64,000 nt of DNA from Pseudomonadota bacterium (GTDB lineage Bacteria; Pseudomonadota; Gammaproteobacteria; Burkholderiales; Sulfuriferulaceae): contig JAJYYK010000010.1 in the NCBI GenBank assembly GCA_021801025.1, forward strand, positions 26,818 to 90,817, in the 5' to 3' direction. Below are positions 28,906 to 38,557 of the stretch, piece after piece. The first letter of the stretch is position 1. Each line of letters begins with the position of its first letter. The notes under the pieces were generated by a model that was not told the DNA's origin, made no database searches, and was given only the letters and a program-made list of their open reading frames with translations. A program made the position numbers and the translations under genes.

Positions 28906-30534
28906 ATGAATTCGCTGAATGACACAACCACACAGCGATTAGCGATCAAGATATCTGCGCTGCTGGCGAACGAAAAATATCAACAGGCACTGGACACCGC
29001 AAACCACGCGCTGGACATGCATCCGCAAAGCGCAGTATTGTGTGATTTGGCAGGTGTGTGCGCATCAAAACTGGGATATGTGACGCAAGCGGAACAACAC
29101 CATCGCAACGCGCTGCTACTGGATCAAACAGCCACTGCAATCCGTTTGAATCTGGCGAATTTGTTGGCCGGTTCCAGCCGGGATGAAGACAAGGAAGAAG
29201 CAAAAGCTTTATTTCTTGAAATAATACAAGCCGAACCCAGCCATTTACAGGCATTAAACAATCTGGGGATATTGCTGTTTCAAACAGGGTATGTTTCGGC
29301 GGCACATACCGTCTATGCGGCTTTGGTTACTCATCATCCGGATGAAGTCACGGCACATGTCAATTTTGGGCATGTGCTGTTATCTCTCGACAACCTGTCG
29401 TTAGCCCAAATACATTTTCATATTGCACTGTCGTTTAATCCCGATCTGCCTGAAGCGCATCAAGGCCTTGCTTCTGTTTTTCACCGGTTGCACGATGAGG
29501 ACAAAGCCTGTTTTCACAGAAAACGGGGATTTTCTGCCCAACCCATATCCAGATTGTCATACGGTGGGCCAACCAAACCTGTTCCACTGTTAATTTTGGC
29601 CTCTGCCCAAGAAGGAAATATCCCCTGGCGTTTCCTGATTGACCGCAATGTATTTGAAACGACGATCATCGCAGTAGAATATTTTGACAACGTAACACCG
29701 CTTCCTGCTCACGCACTGGTTTTCAATGCAATTGGTGATGCAGACCTCTGCCATGACGGGCTTAAGAGGGCTCAACACCTTCTTGAATCATCACACGCTT
29801 CCATCATCAACCAACCGGCAACCGTATTAAAAACCGGACGAATGGCCAATGCGATGCAACGTCAAACCGTACCGGGTGTTATTTTTCCCCGCATGGTACT
29901 TTTTTCAAAATTGAATACAGAAACAGCCTTGGTACCAGAAGTTTTGGCACAAGCACACATCCACTTTCCGTTTTTGCTGCGTACGCCAGGTTTTCACGGT
30001 GGAAACCATTTCTTGCCTGTAAAAAACCACCACGCACTCCATGCTGCCATGGCAGCACTACCAGGGGAGAATTTATTGGCCATTGAATTTCTCGATTCAC
30101 AATCGAAAGATGGTTTATTCAGAAAATACAGGGTGATGTCAATTAATGGCCACCTATACCCCATACATATGGCAATTTCTACCCAATGGAAAGTTCACTA
30201 CTTCAGTTCGGACATGGCCAATTCACCAGCGTATCGCCACGAAGAATCGCTGTTTTTAAATAATTTTTCGACATATTTTGGGCCTGGTGCACTGACATCA
30301 CTCCAGCAAATCAGTCGGTCGATCGGACTGGATTTTTGTGGCATGGATTTCGGATTCGATGCGAACGGACATATTTTACTTTACGAAGCCAACGCAACGA
30401 TGGCGATTAACCCGCCAAGCGCCGATGCACAATGGGATTACAAACGTGAAGCCATTGAAAACGCACTTACGGCGACAAAAAAAATGTTTTTGAAGCGCGC
30501 CACAGTATCCGTTTTTAGGCCGATTAGCCTCTAA
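28906..30534 (+). CDS. TPR protein with C-terminal ATP-grasp-like domain, shorter paralog
   Basis: The 542-residue protein has about five TPR repeats (about 10-205, e.g. HLQALNNLGILLFQTGYVS). It then has the same C-terminal domain as the gene at 25237: IINQPATVLKTGR, FPFLLRTPGFHGGNHF, FRKYRVMSINGHLYPIHM and ANGHILLYEANATM (E494, N496). It lacks the SEC-C motif and most of the TPR array. The ATG at 28906 has AAGGA 6 bases upstream, and a TTG at 28903 is the alternative. The two genes are likely products of an old duplication with separate substrates or partners. Confidence 0.8.
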   Translation: MNSLNDTTTQRLAIKISALLANEKYQQALDTANHALDMHPQSAVLCDLAGVCASKLGYVTQAEQHHRNALLLDQTATAIRLNLANLLAGSSRDEDKEEAKALFLEIIQAEPSHLQALNNLGILLFQTGYVSAAHTVYAALVTHHPDEVTAHVNFGHVLLSLDNLSLAQIHFHIALSFNPDLPEAHQGLASVFHRLHDEDKACFHRKRGFSAQPISRLSYGGPTKPVPLLILASAQEGNIPWRFLIDRNVFETTIIAVEYFDNVTPLPAHALVFNAIGDADLCHDGLKRAQHLLESSHASIINQPATVLKTGRMANAMQRQTVPGVIFPRMVLFSKLNTETALVPEVLAQAHIHFPFLLRTPGFHGGNHFLPVKNHHALHAAMAALPGENLLAIEFLDSQSKDGLFRKYRVMSINGHLYPIHMAISTQWKVHYFSSDMANSPAYRHEESLFLNNFSTYFGPGALTSLQQISRSIGLDFCGMDFGFDANGHILLYEANATMAINPPSADAQWDYKREAIENALTATKKMFLKRATVSVFRPISL

Positions 30535-30849
30535 TCATATTTCTTACCGCTTGTTTCTGAAAGAAATCCATGAACACCACGAGAAAAATAAAAAAATAAA
30601 TATATATAAAACAAGTTATTATAAGATTATCATGTGAAATTACATATAAAATATGCGGTAACAGACGCAATAAAAACAATCAGCAAAAAGGTGATATTAA
30701 AGATGATATTCATTTCCCACTTTCCTGTTTAATAAATAGAAAAGCGGTAGTTTTACTGCTTTATTCTACCCATGGCACAGAACATTTTTCGCTGATAATC
30801 ACGAAAGGGTATTCCGTCTCGGACCAGGCAGGGAAAAGAGCAACAAACG
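30535..30849 (+). other. AT-rich intergenic region before flhB
   Basis: This 315-base region has no gene. It holds a terminator-like hairpin at 30741-30765, then about 85 bases that should carry the flhB promoter. No convincing sigma-28 or sigma-54 site was seen, which fits flhB being an early, FlhDC-dependent gene. FlhDC boxes cannot be judged reliably by eye. Confidence 0.5.
30741..30765 (+). terminator. Candidate terminator upstream of flhB
   Basis: AAAGCGGTA (30741-30749) pairs with TACTGCTTT (30754-30762) with one wobble around a 4-base loop, and T-rich sequence follows. It would end transcription from the TPR/ATP-grasp gene, although it lies about 210 bases after its stop codon. Confidence 0.4.
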
Positions 30850-32025
30850 ATGGCTGAAGACAGCGGTCTTGAAAAAACGGAACAGGCGTCATTACAGCGC
30901 CTGGAAAAAGCACGTGAGGAAGGCGATGTACCGCGCTCACGCGAATTGGCGACCTTTACCGGATTGTTGGCTGCGGGTAGCGGCATCTGGCTCTCAGGTG
31001 ACCGGTTGATTCGCCAACTTGAGACCAATTTGGTGGATGGCATGCGTTTTGATCGTGCCCAAGCATTTGATTTCTCATTACTCTACGCCCATTTAGCACA
31101 CAACTTATGGAATTTGTTTCTTGCCTTTTCGCCCGTCGCCGGGCTTTTACTTTTAGTTGCCATGTTTTCCCCTGCCCTGATTGGGGGGTGGCTCTTTAGT
31201 CCAAACGCTTTATTACCAAACTTTGCCCGCATCAATCCACTTACCGGCATTGGCAATTTACTGTCTTCACGATCGATCATGGAACTGGTCAAGGCCATTG
31301 CCAAAGCTGCATTAGTGGGTACAGTCGCATGGTTAGTGGTGATACAACAAAAAGAAGCTGTGATGGGGCTCAGTCTGGAATCCTTGCCTTCCGCTATCAC
31401 ACATATGGCCAACATGTTGTGGATAGCGTTTATTTCCATGACTGCTGCGCTGGGTTTGATCGTCATGATGGACGTGCCTTACCAATTGATGCACTACGCA
31501 AACAAACTCAAAATGACTCGTCAGGAAGTGCGCCAAGAAGCCAAAGAGTCGGATGGGAATCCCCAAATCAAGGCCAAGATACGTGCGCAACAACGTGAAA
31601 TGGCGCGACGGCGAATGATGTCGGAAGTGCCCAATGCTGACGTGGTGGTGACCAACCCTACGCACTATGCCGTGGCACTCAAATATGCAGACGGCGCCAT
31701 GGGCGCACCGATTGTCGTCGCGAAAGGCGCGGACGAAGTCGCTGCTAAAATTCGCGAATTGGCGCTTGAGCATGCCGTCCCTATTTTAGAAGCACCGCCA
31801 CTGGCGCGGGCCCTGTATCAACACGCGGAACTGACACACGAAATCCCTGAGGCGCTTTATACCGCCGTTGCCGAAGTGCTTGCTTACGTCTTTCAATTAC
31901 GCACCTACCGTCAACATGGAGGGATTGCCCCGATTACGCCGGGCGAAATCAAAGTACCCACCGAATTGGACCCTTTGCATGATGAGATTTCAACCCAAGC
32001 CGGGAACGGAGAAATACTGCTGTGA
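30850..32025 (+). CDS. flhB: Flagellar type III export switch protein FlhB
   Basis: This inner-membrane component of the flagellar export gate switches substrate from rod/hook to filament proteins. At 391 residues it has the N-terminal signature EDSGLEKTEQASLQRLEKAREEG (start only quoted here as its key E-K-T pattern), four membrane segments (about 35-210) and the cytoplasmic domain with the self-cleavage site NPTH (269-272). The C-terminal tail beyond residue 355 is variable. It is the first gene of the flhB-flhA-flhF-flhG-fliA-motC-motD run and overlaps flhA by 4 bases. Confidence 0.98.
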   Translation: MAEDSGLEKTEQASLQRLEKAREEGDVPRSRELATFTGLLAAGSGIWLSGDRLIRQLETNLVDGMRFDRAQAFDFSLLYAHLAHNLWNLFLAFSPVAGLLLLVAMFSPALIGGWLFSPNALLPNFARINPLTGIGNLLSSRSIMELVKAIAKAALVGTVAWLVVIQQKEAVMGLSLESLPSAITHMANMLWIAFISMTAALGLIVMMDVPYQLMHYANKLKMTRQEVRQEAKESDGNPQIKAKIRAQQREMARRRMMSEVPNADVVVTNPTHYAVALKYADGAMGAPIVVAKGADEVAAKIRELALEHAVPILEAPPLARALYQHAELTHEIPEALYTAVAEVLAYVFQLRTYRQHGGIAPITPGEIKVPTELDPLHDEISTQAGNGEILL

Positions 32026-34097
32026 ACGGGTTTAAATTTCCGGCATGGTTGCCATTACCCAGCGGGGCAATATTAGTCGCGCCTTTTATCATCATCATCA
32101 TGCTGTCAATGATGGTGTTGCCATTACCTCCTTTTATTCTCGATATCTTCTTCAGCTTCAATATCGCCCTGGCGATTATCGTATTGCTTACCAGTTTATA
32201 CACCGTTAAGCCACTGGATTTCATTGCATTTCCAACGGTGTTACTGGTGAGCACCATGCTTCGGCTTTCACTTAACGTCGCATCCACCCGTGTGGTGCTG
32301 ACGGAAGGACACACCGGTCCCGACGCAGCAGGCAAAGTCATTGAAGCATTTGGACACTTCCTGATCGGCGGCAACTACGCTGTCGGTATTGTGGTATTCA
32401 TCATTTTAACCATCATCAATTTTATGGTGGTCACCAAAGGTGCCGGCCGAATTGCAGAAGTCGGCGCACGCTTTACCCTCGATGCCATGCCAGGCAAACA
32501 AATGGCCATTGATGCCGATTTGAATGCTGGGTTGATTGCCGAAAAAGAGGCGCGTCAACGACGCACCGAGGTGGCGCAGGAAGCTGAATTTTATGGGGCA
32601 ATGGATGGTGCCAGCAAATATGTGCGCGGCGACGCAATAGCCGGCATTATGGTGACGATTATCAACATTGTCGGCGGCCTGATCGTGGGTATGGCACAAC
32701 ATGATTTAAGTTTCAATGTCGCTATTAAAGATTACACCCTGTTGGCGATTGGTGATGGTCTCGTTGCACAAATTCCTTCATTGATTATTTCAACTGCAGC
32801 CGGTATCGTAGTCTCCAGAGTAGCAAGCGATCAGGATATTGGTGCTCAATTACTCAATCAACTTTTTGCAAAGCCCAATGTGCTGTATATTGCTGCAGGC
32901 ATCATCGGCGGAATGGGTGTGATCCCAGGCATGCCTCATTTGGCATTTATGATGTTAGCCGCAGTGTTAGCCGGTAGCGCTTATACGCAGACGCAAAAAA
33001 ACAAATTGGCAACCATTGCACCTGAACCCGCTGCGCCGACCACCTCAACAGAAGATGAAGCGTCCTGGCGCGACATTATCCCCGTCGACACGTTGGGACT
33101 GGAGGTCGGATACCGTCTGATCCCTCTGGTAGACAAGGCCCAAGGCGGTGAATTATTGCGCAGAATTAAGGGGATACGGAAAAAATTTGCACAGGAAGTT
33201 GGTTTTTTACCGCCTTCTGTGCATATTCGCGACAACCTGGAGCTTAAACCGTCAGGTTATCGCATCACCTTAAAAGACGTTGAGGTCGGCAGCGGTGAGG
33301 CGCAGATCGGGCAATTTCTGGCAATCAATCCTGGCGTGGTCAGCGGCACGCTCCCCGGCATTACAACCATTGATCCTGCTTTTGGCCTGCCTGCCATTTG
33401 GGTAGATGCCGGTTTACGCGATCAGGCGCAAACGATGGGATACACCGTTGTCGATGCGGGAACGGTGATCGCAACGCATCTCAACCATCTGATTACCCAG
33501 CATGCAGCGGAATTGTTGGGGCGACTGGAGGCACAACAACTGCTGGACCATTTGGCAAGCGAATCGCCAAAATTGATTGAGGATTTGGTGCCCAAGGCCA
33601 TGACTTTGTCGGCATTGCAAAAAGTATTGCAAAATTTATTGAGTGAAGGGGTGCACATTCGGGATATGCGAACCATCATCGAAACGCTGGCCGAACATGC
33701 GCCCCGTATTCAGGATACAAACGAACTCACTGCGTTGGTACGGATTGCGCTGGGACGCGCCATTGTGCAGCAGATATATCCCGGGGCAGCCGAATTGCCC
33801 GTGATGGCTTTGGATAACAAGCTTGAACGCTTGCTGATGCAGGCCATTCAGGCGAGTGGGCCCGATCCTGGAATGGAACCTGGATTGGCTGATACGCTCG
33901 CCACCCAGACAAATTTAGCTACACAGCAACAGGAAAAAATGGGATTACCGCCAGTTTTACTTGTGCCCCATCCTTTACGGGTGTTATTGGCACATTTTTT
34001 GCGGCGCGCAATTCCCCAGTTAAAAGTATTGTCACATTCTGAAATTCCTGATTCAAAAACCATCAGGGTGACTAATTTAGTAGGAGGTCAAGCATGA
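32022..34097 (+). CDS. flhA: Flagellar export apparatus protein FlhA
   Basis: This is the major export-gate protein, with eight membrane segments (to about residue 330) and a large cytoplasmic domain that docks chaperone-substrate pairs. The FHIPEP-family signature is seen as RIAEVGARFTLDAMPGKQMA. The length of 691 residues is typical. Translation starts at a GTG overlapping the flhB stop (GTGA), and the end overlaps flhF by 4 bases. Confidence 0.98.
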   Translation: MNGFKFPAWLPLPSGAILVAPFIIIIMLSMMVLPLPPFILDIFFSFNIALAIIVLLTSLYTVKPLDFIAFPTVLLVSTMLRLSLNVASTRVVLTEGHTGPDAAGKVIEAFGHFLIGGNYAVGIVVFIILTIINFMVVTKGAGRIAEVGARFTLDAMPGKQMAIDADLNAGLIAEKEARQRRTEVAQEAEFYGAMDGASKYVRGDAIAGIMVTIINIVGGLIVGMAQHDLSFNVAIKDYTLLAIGDGLVAQIPSLIISTAAGIVVSRVASDQDIGAQLLNQLFAKPNVLYIAAGIIGGMGVIPGMPHLAFMMLAAVLAGSAYTQTQKNKLATIAPEPAAPTTSTEDEASWRDIIPVDTLGLEVGYRLIPLVDKAQGGELLRRIKGIRKKFAQEVGFLPPSVHIRDNLELKPSGYRITLKDVEVGSGEAQIGQFLAINPGVVSGTLPGITTIDPAFGLPAIWVDAGLRDQAQTMGYTVVDAGTVIATHLNHLITQHAAELLGRLEAQQLLDHLASESPKLIEDLVPKAMTLSALQKVLQNLLSEGVHIRDMRTIIETLAEHAPRIQDTNELTALVRIALGRAIVQQIYPGAAELPVMALDNKLERLLMQAIQASGPDPGMEPGLADTLATQTNLATQQQEKMGLPPVLLVPHPLRVLLAHFLRRAIPQLKVLSHSEIPDSKTIRVTNLVGGQA

Positions 34098-35389
34098 ACG
34101 TACGAAAGTTTATTGCGGGTAGCGCGCGTGAAGCGTTGCGCATGGTACGCGACGCACTTGGCGGGGACGCTGTTATTTTATCCAATCGCAACGTGCCCGC
34201 AGGGGTAGAAATTATGGCATTGGCCGGGGAGGATATGGCTTCGCTGGTATCACCATCAGTGGAAAAAGAAGCAGAACCACAACCCAATTTGATGGCTTTT
34301 TCTTCTTCTGCCGCCGCTGCAACATGGCACAACCAGGCGGGAAACCCCGCAGACGTGATACATGCGGCACGCCCTACGGATGAAGGGGCATCAGTAAAAG
34401 CCAACGCAGGCGCAGCCAAAGCCTTGGCCGAGGTGATGGATGAAATTCGTTCCATGCGCGGAATGATGGAAACACAACTCAATGAAATTGCCTGGGGGAA
34501 TACGCAAAATCGCGACCCGCATCGCGCCGACATTTTGCGCAAGTTATTGTCGGCTGGATTTAGCCCCAGCCTGTCACGCCATCTGGTCGAAAATCTTCCT
34601 GCCATCAAAACCTTGCAGGAAGGGTTTCGCTGGGTCAAATCGGTGTTAACGCGCAATTTAACTGTCATGAATAATGAAGATGAAATCCTGGAAAATGGCG
34701 GGATATATGCATTGGTCGGGCCTACCGGAGTAGGAAAAACCACCACCACAGCAAAACTGGCTGCACGTTGCGTCATGCGGCATGGCCCCAGCAAATTGGC
34801 CTTGATTACAACGGATGGCTATCGTATCGGCGGGCACGAACAATTGCGCATTTACGGCAAAATTCTGGGTGTCATGGTGCACTCAGTCAAAGATGAAAGC
34901 GATCTGCGGATTGCCCTGAACGAACTTAAAAACAAACATACGGTATTGATCGATACTGTGGGCATGAATCAGCGAGATCAGATGGTGGCTGAACAGGTTG
35001 CCATGCTTTCCGGTGCAGGAAAAGAGGTAAAACGCCTGTTGTGCTTGAATGCAACGTCGACAGGCGAAACCTTGACCGAAGTGGTACGCGCCTATCAAGG
35101 TTCCGGATTAGCAGGATGCATTATCACCAAGATTGACGAAGCCGCCACCACGGGTAACGTGGTCGATGTGATTGTACGCCATAAACTTAACCTGTATTAC
35201 TCCGCCAATGGACAACGAGTACCCGAGGATTTACATTTGATCAACCGGGAACTGTTAATTGATCGTGCATTCAGATCACTGCGTGAATCGACCGGTTTTC
35301 AGCTTCGTGATGAGGAATTGTCACTGGTGGTTTCCGGTGCCGCACGCGCATCACAGGACCATACTTTGCGCGAGGTGAATTTTGGCTAA
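34094..35389 (+). CDS. flhF: Flagellar SRP-like GTPase FlhF
   Basis: This SRP-family GTPase sets the position (usually polar) and number of flagella. The N-terminal B domain begins MNVRKFIAGSAREALRMVRD. The NG domain has the P-loop GPTGVGKTT (209-217), TTDGYRIGGHEQL, DTVGMNQRD (G3-like) and TKIDEAATTGNV. The length of 431 residues is normal. It overlaps flhG by 8 bases. Its presence together with flhDC in the same window is notable, because FlhDC usually marks laterally flagellated bacteria. Confidence 0.97.
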   Translation: MNVRKFIAGSAREALRMVRDALGGDAVILSNRNVPAGVEIMALAGEDMASLVSPSVEKEAEPQPNLMAFSSSAAAATWHNQAGNPADVIHAARPTDEGASVKANAGAAKALAEVMDEIRSMRGMMETQLNEIAWGNTQNRDPHRADILRKLLSAGFSPSLSRHLVENLPAIKTLQEGFRWVKSVLTRNLTVMNNEDEILENGGIYALVGPTGVGKTTTTAKLAARCVMRHGPSKLALITTDGYRIGGHEQLRIYGKILGVMVHSVKDESDLRIALNELKNKHTVLIDTVGMNQRDQMVAEQVAMLSGAGKEVKRLLCLNATSTGETLTEVVRAYQGSGLAGCIITKIDEAATTGNVVDVIVRHKLNLYYSANGQRVPEDLHLINRELLIDRAFRSLRESTGFQLRDEELSLVVSGAARASQDHTLREVNFG

Positions 35390-36182
35390 TTTTCACATGG
35401 ATCAGGCAGACGGCCTGCGGCGCATGCTGGCCGAACCCAAACCCCGCATAGTGACTTTATTATCTACTTTGGGCGTCGCAGAAAAAAACGTCATGTTGAC
35501 CAATTTAACCGCCACACTGGCTCATGTGGGAAGCGACACGATCTTAGTGGATGCAAGATATTTCGATGGCGTGGGCATACACTTAAACCTGGCAAGCAAA
35601 AATGGCTTGCTGGAGGTGGCACGAGAAACCTGTTTACTAAGCGAAGTCATCACGTCCGTGCCACAGGGGTTTAGCGTTGTCGCAATGAGTGGTGAACGAG
35701 TTACCTCTGTACGTGAAAATGCCACAGAAAACCAGCGCTTGTCCAAAGTATTTACGGTACTGGCTCAACAATACGGGACAATGCTGGTAGATGCCGAACT
35801 GGATAAAAACGACAGACTCCCGGTAACAGTGCTGGATGACGGTATGATAGGCATCCATATTACTGGGGGGGCGGAATCGATCAAAGCAGGTTATTGTCTG
35901 ATCAAGCGCTTGAACGCGACGCTGGGACGACGTTCTTTCGGCATTCTGGTGACACATAGCGAAGAAGATCAGGCTCGTCTGGTTTATGCAAACCTGGCCA
36001 AAACAGCCAGTCGTTATTTAGCCGTTTCATTGTATTTCATGGGGTCAATTCCTTCTGACGATCATTTGAGTCGTGCAGCAGGGCTCGGACGTTCTGTGAT
36101 TGACGCATTTCCCATGGCGACAGCTTCAGTGGCATTCAGGCGCATTGCAGGACAATTGGGGTCAGGGCTCGTTAATGGATAA
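35382..36182 (+). CDS. flhG: FlhG/FleN-like protein with a lost P-loop
   Basis: This MinD/ParA-fold protein of 266 residues follows flhF, as FlhG/FleN does. It keeps the N-terminal motif DQADGLR (7-13), which in FlhG stimulates the GTPase of FlhF. The deviant Walker A motif of the family (KGGVGKT) is replaced by LGVAEKN (30-36), so ATP binding is unlikely. The strand-loop ILVDARYFDG and the rest of the fold align with FleN. The start TTG at 35382 has GAGGTG 4 bases upstream. An ATG at 35397 would cut into the N-terminal motif. Confidence 0.85.
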   Translation: MANFHMDQADGLRRMLAEPKPRIVTLLSTLGVAEKNVMLTNLTATLAHVGSDTILVDARYFDGVGIHLNLASKNGLLEVARETCLLSEVITSVPQGFSVVAMSGERVTSVRENATENQRLSKVFTVLAQQYGTMLVDAELDKNDRLPVTVLDDGMIGIHITGGAESIKAGYCLIKRLNATLGRRSFGILVTHSEEDQARLVYANLAKTASRYLAVSLYFMGSIPSDDHLSRAAGLGRSVIDAFPMATASVAFRRIAGQLGSGLVNG

Positions 36183-36342
36183 CGGTCACATACGCTGGGG
36201 CCACTTTGGGCGCAGACCAAGACGCAAAGCGCGTGGTGGTGTCATTCACAACAAGCGGCTTGCAACGGCGGGATATGTCCAAAACAGCCCCACCAGCCCA
36301 GCGGGTTGCTGCGTATTCATTAACGAGCCCTTATCCTGACAC

Positions 36343-37053
36343 ATGTACACAATTAACGGGAAAGCCAATAAAGATCATTTGATTACCGAGCACGCGCCGC
36401 TGGTCAAACGACTGGCCTATCAGCTTAAAGCGAAATTACCGCCCAGTGTGGAAGTCGACGACCTGATACAGGCCGGCATGATGGGATTGTTGGATGCGGT
36501 GAACCGCTATGAAAATACACATGGCGCACAGTTTGAAACTTACGCCGTGCAGCGCATTCGCGGCGCAATGCTGGATGAGCTGCGCAATACCGACTGGTTA
36601 CCGCGAAATCTGCGTCAAAATATGCGCAAGATAGAAAAGGCCATGTCTGCATTACAACAAAGTTTGGGACGGATGCCCAGTGAAATTGAGATTGCTCACG
36701 CATTAAAAGTATCCTTGGTCGAATATCAGGACATGCTCAATGAAGGAAGCGGTCATCAATTGGTGTATTACGAGGATTATCACGACGAAGACCATGACAA
36801 TTTTCTGGATCGATATTGCACCGATATTTCAGGTGATCCGCTCACCGGCCTGCTGGAAGACGGTTTCAAAAGCGCATTGATCGGAGCAATTGAAAATTTG
36901 CCGGAGCGCGAAAAAATACTGATGGGCTTGTATTACGAGCAGGAAATGAACCTTAAAGAGATTGGTGCGATCATGGGCGTGTCTGAATCTCGTGTCTGCC
37001 AATTGCACGGCCAAGCCATTTCACGTATACGAGCAAATCTCAGGGGGCAATGA
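36343..37053 (+). CDS. fliA: Flagellar sigma factor FliA (sigma-28)
   Basis: This RNA polymerase sigma factor directs late flagellar and chemotaxis genes. At 236 residues it has region 2 (VDDLIQAGMMGLLDAVNRYE, AVQRIRGAMLDELRNTDW), region 3 (LGRMPSEIEIAHAL) and region 4 (LPEREKILMGLYYEQEMNLKEIG and ESRVCQLHGQAISRIR). Target promoters are seen in this window at 38753, 48579 and 50466, and probably at 41165. It is followed directly by motC. No flgM anti-sigma gene is present here. Confidence 0.97.
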   Translation: MYTINGKANKDHLITEHAPLVKRLAYQLKAKLPPSVEVDDLIQAGMMGLLDAVNRYENTHGAQFETYAVQRIRGAMLDELRNTDWLPRNLRQNMRKIEKAMSALQQSLGRMPSEIEIAHALKVSLVEYQDMLNEGSGHQLVYYEDYHDEDHDNFLDRYCTDISGDPLTGLLEDGFKSALIGAIENLPEREKILMGLYYEQEMNLKEIGAIMGVSESRVCQLHGQAISRIRANLRGQ

Positions 37054-37793
37054 TGGACTGGGGCAGCCTGATCGGACTTTTGCTGGCATTCGTTGGCATA
37101 TTGACTGCGGACAAGCTGGACGGGGGGCATCTCACCGCCTTACTTCAGCCAGCCGCATTTGTCATCGTTGTCATAGGGACTTTCGGTGCAGTCTTGTTAC
37201 AGACCAGCGCACCTGTGTTTCTGCGTGGTATCAAAATGGCGCGATGGGTATTTCAACCACCGCCAGACCAGCGCAAAGAGATTGTAAAAGACATCATGAT
37301 CTGGAGTAACACGGCGCGGCGAGAAGGTTTGTTAAGTCTGGAGCCCCATATGAAAAACAGCAGAGATGCTTTTACTATGAAAGGCTTGCGCCTGATTATC
37401 GATGGTATCGATTTAGCCAAATTACGGGAAATACTGGATGCCGAAATTAATGCATTTGAAACCGGGCAACGGCAGGCGGTAAAAATATGGGAAGCAGCGG
37501 GCGGTTATTCACCGACCATCGGTATTTTAGGCGCAGTGATGGGTCTGATCCAGGTGATGGAGCATTTATCTGATCCGTCCAAGCTGGGCAGCGGTATCGC
37601 CATCGCTTTTGTGTCGACGATCTATGGCGTGGGATTTGCAAACCTTATTTTTTTGCCGGTTTCAAATCGGCTTAGGGCCATTGTAAATCAAAAGGTACGT
37701 CAGCATGAAATGATCGCCGATGGGATGCTCGCCATTGCTAACGGTGAAAACGCACACATTATCGAAGAACACCTGGCTGCTTATTTGAGGTAA
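37053..37793 (+). CDS. motC: Flagellar motor stator protein MotC (MotA family)
   Basis: This proton-channel stator subunit of the second motor set has four membrane segments (about 3-22, 33-50, 147-170 and 180-200) and a cytoplasmic loop that contacts the rotor. GGYSPTIGILGAVMGLI and the PLDS-like late segment are typical of the MotA/ExbB fold. The ATG at 37053 is preferred because AGGGGG lies 5 bases upstream. An ATG at 37050 is also possible. Pairing with motD, 5 bases downstream, fits the MotCD type, which in Pseudomonas serves swarming and high load. Confidence 0.92.
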   Translation: MDWGSLIGLLLAFVGILTADKLDGGHLTALLQPAAFVIVVIGTFGAVLLQTSAPVFLRGIKMARWVFQPPPDQRKEIVKDIMIWSNTARREGLLSLEPHMKNSRDAFTMKGLRLIIDGIDLAKLREILDAEINAFETGQRQAVKIWEAAGGYSPTIGILGAVMGLIQVMEHLSDPSKLGSGIAIAFVSTIYGVGFANLIFLPVSNRLRAIVNQKVRQHEMIADGMLAIANGENAHIIEEHLAAYLR

Positions 37794-37798
37794 ACCCT

Positions 37799-38557
37799 GT
37801 GGCTCGCAAACCCCTCAAAGAAGAACATGATGACCCTAATCGCTGGCTGGTGTCCTATGCAGATTTTATCACCTTACTTTTCGCTTTTTTCGTCGTGATG
37901 TACGCCATTTCGGCAGTGAATGAAGGCAAATACAAGGTGCTGTCCAATGTATTAGGCAATGCCTTTGGATATACAGCCGGAACACCAATCAATCTCAAGG
38001 ATAACCGCCTGGAGGTGACCGCACGCAGACCGAAAGTAAGTGGCGTGGTGCGCCAGGAAAACACTCAAATGACAGGAATCGCTAAAAACCTGTTACAACT
38101 TTTGGCGCCGCTGGTCAACACGGGTGAAGTACACGTGACGCAAACCTCTCGCGGCGTCAATGTCGAAATTAATGCCAGCCTGCTGTTCGCGCCGGGTAAT
38201 GCCCAACTGACGGCGGCATCCATCACCGCATTGCATGCAATTGCACAAGTCCTGAAAAACCAGCGTAATAACATGGAAATAGACGGTTATACCGATAACG
38301 TGCCGATTAACAGCCCACTGTTCCCGTCCAACTGGGAATTGTCTGCAGTACGCGCCAGCAGTGTCGCACGCGAATTCGTCGCCGATGGCATTGCAGAAAA
38401 CCGTTTGAAGGTCGTAGGCTATGGTTCAAATAAACCCATCCTTCCCAACGACACCGCTGCAGGCCGCGCAAGAAATCGCCGGGTGGAACTGATCATCCTG
38501 TCTACGCTCCCTCAACCGGAAAAAGAAGTATCCTTTTCAGTCGGCAAAATACAATGA
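37799..38557 (+). CDS. motD: Flagellar motor stator protein MotD (MotB family)
   Basis: This 252-residue stator subunit has a short cytoplasmic N-terminus, one membrane segment (about 19-38) with the proton-binding Asp in SYADFITLLFAFF, and a periplasmic OmpA-like peptidoglycan-binding domain (about 115-240, EIDGYTDNVPI, SNWELSAVRASSV, NRRVELIIL). The start is GTG. The N-terminal sequence EEHDDPNRWLVSYADF is the MotD type rather than MotB. It ends the flhB-to-motD run. Confidence 0.93.
   Translation: MARKPLKEEHDDPNRWLVSYADFITLLFAFFVVMYAISAVNEGKYKVLSNVLGNAFGYTAGTPINLKDNRLEVTARRPKVSGVVRQENTQMTGIAKNLLQLLAPLVNTGEVHVTQTSRGVNVEINASLLFAPGNAQLTAASITALHAIAQVLKNQRNNMEIDGYTDNVPINSPLFPSNWELSAVRASSVAREFVADGIAENRLKVVGYGSNKPILPNDTAAGRARNRRVELIILSTLPQPEKEVSFSVGKIQ

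Noticed and set aside
28667..28906. 79-codon open frame across the spacer before the second TPR/ATP-grasp gene
   Set aside because: It runs through the inverted repeat and has no ribosome-binding site or family resemblance.
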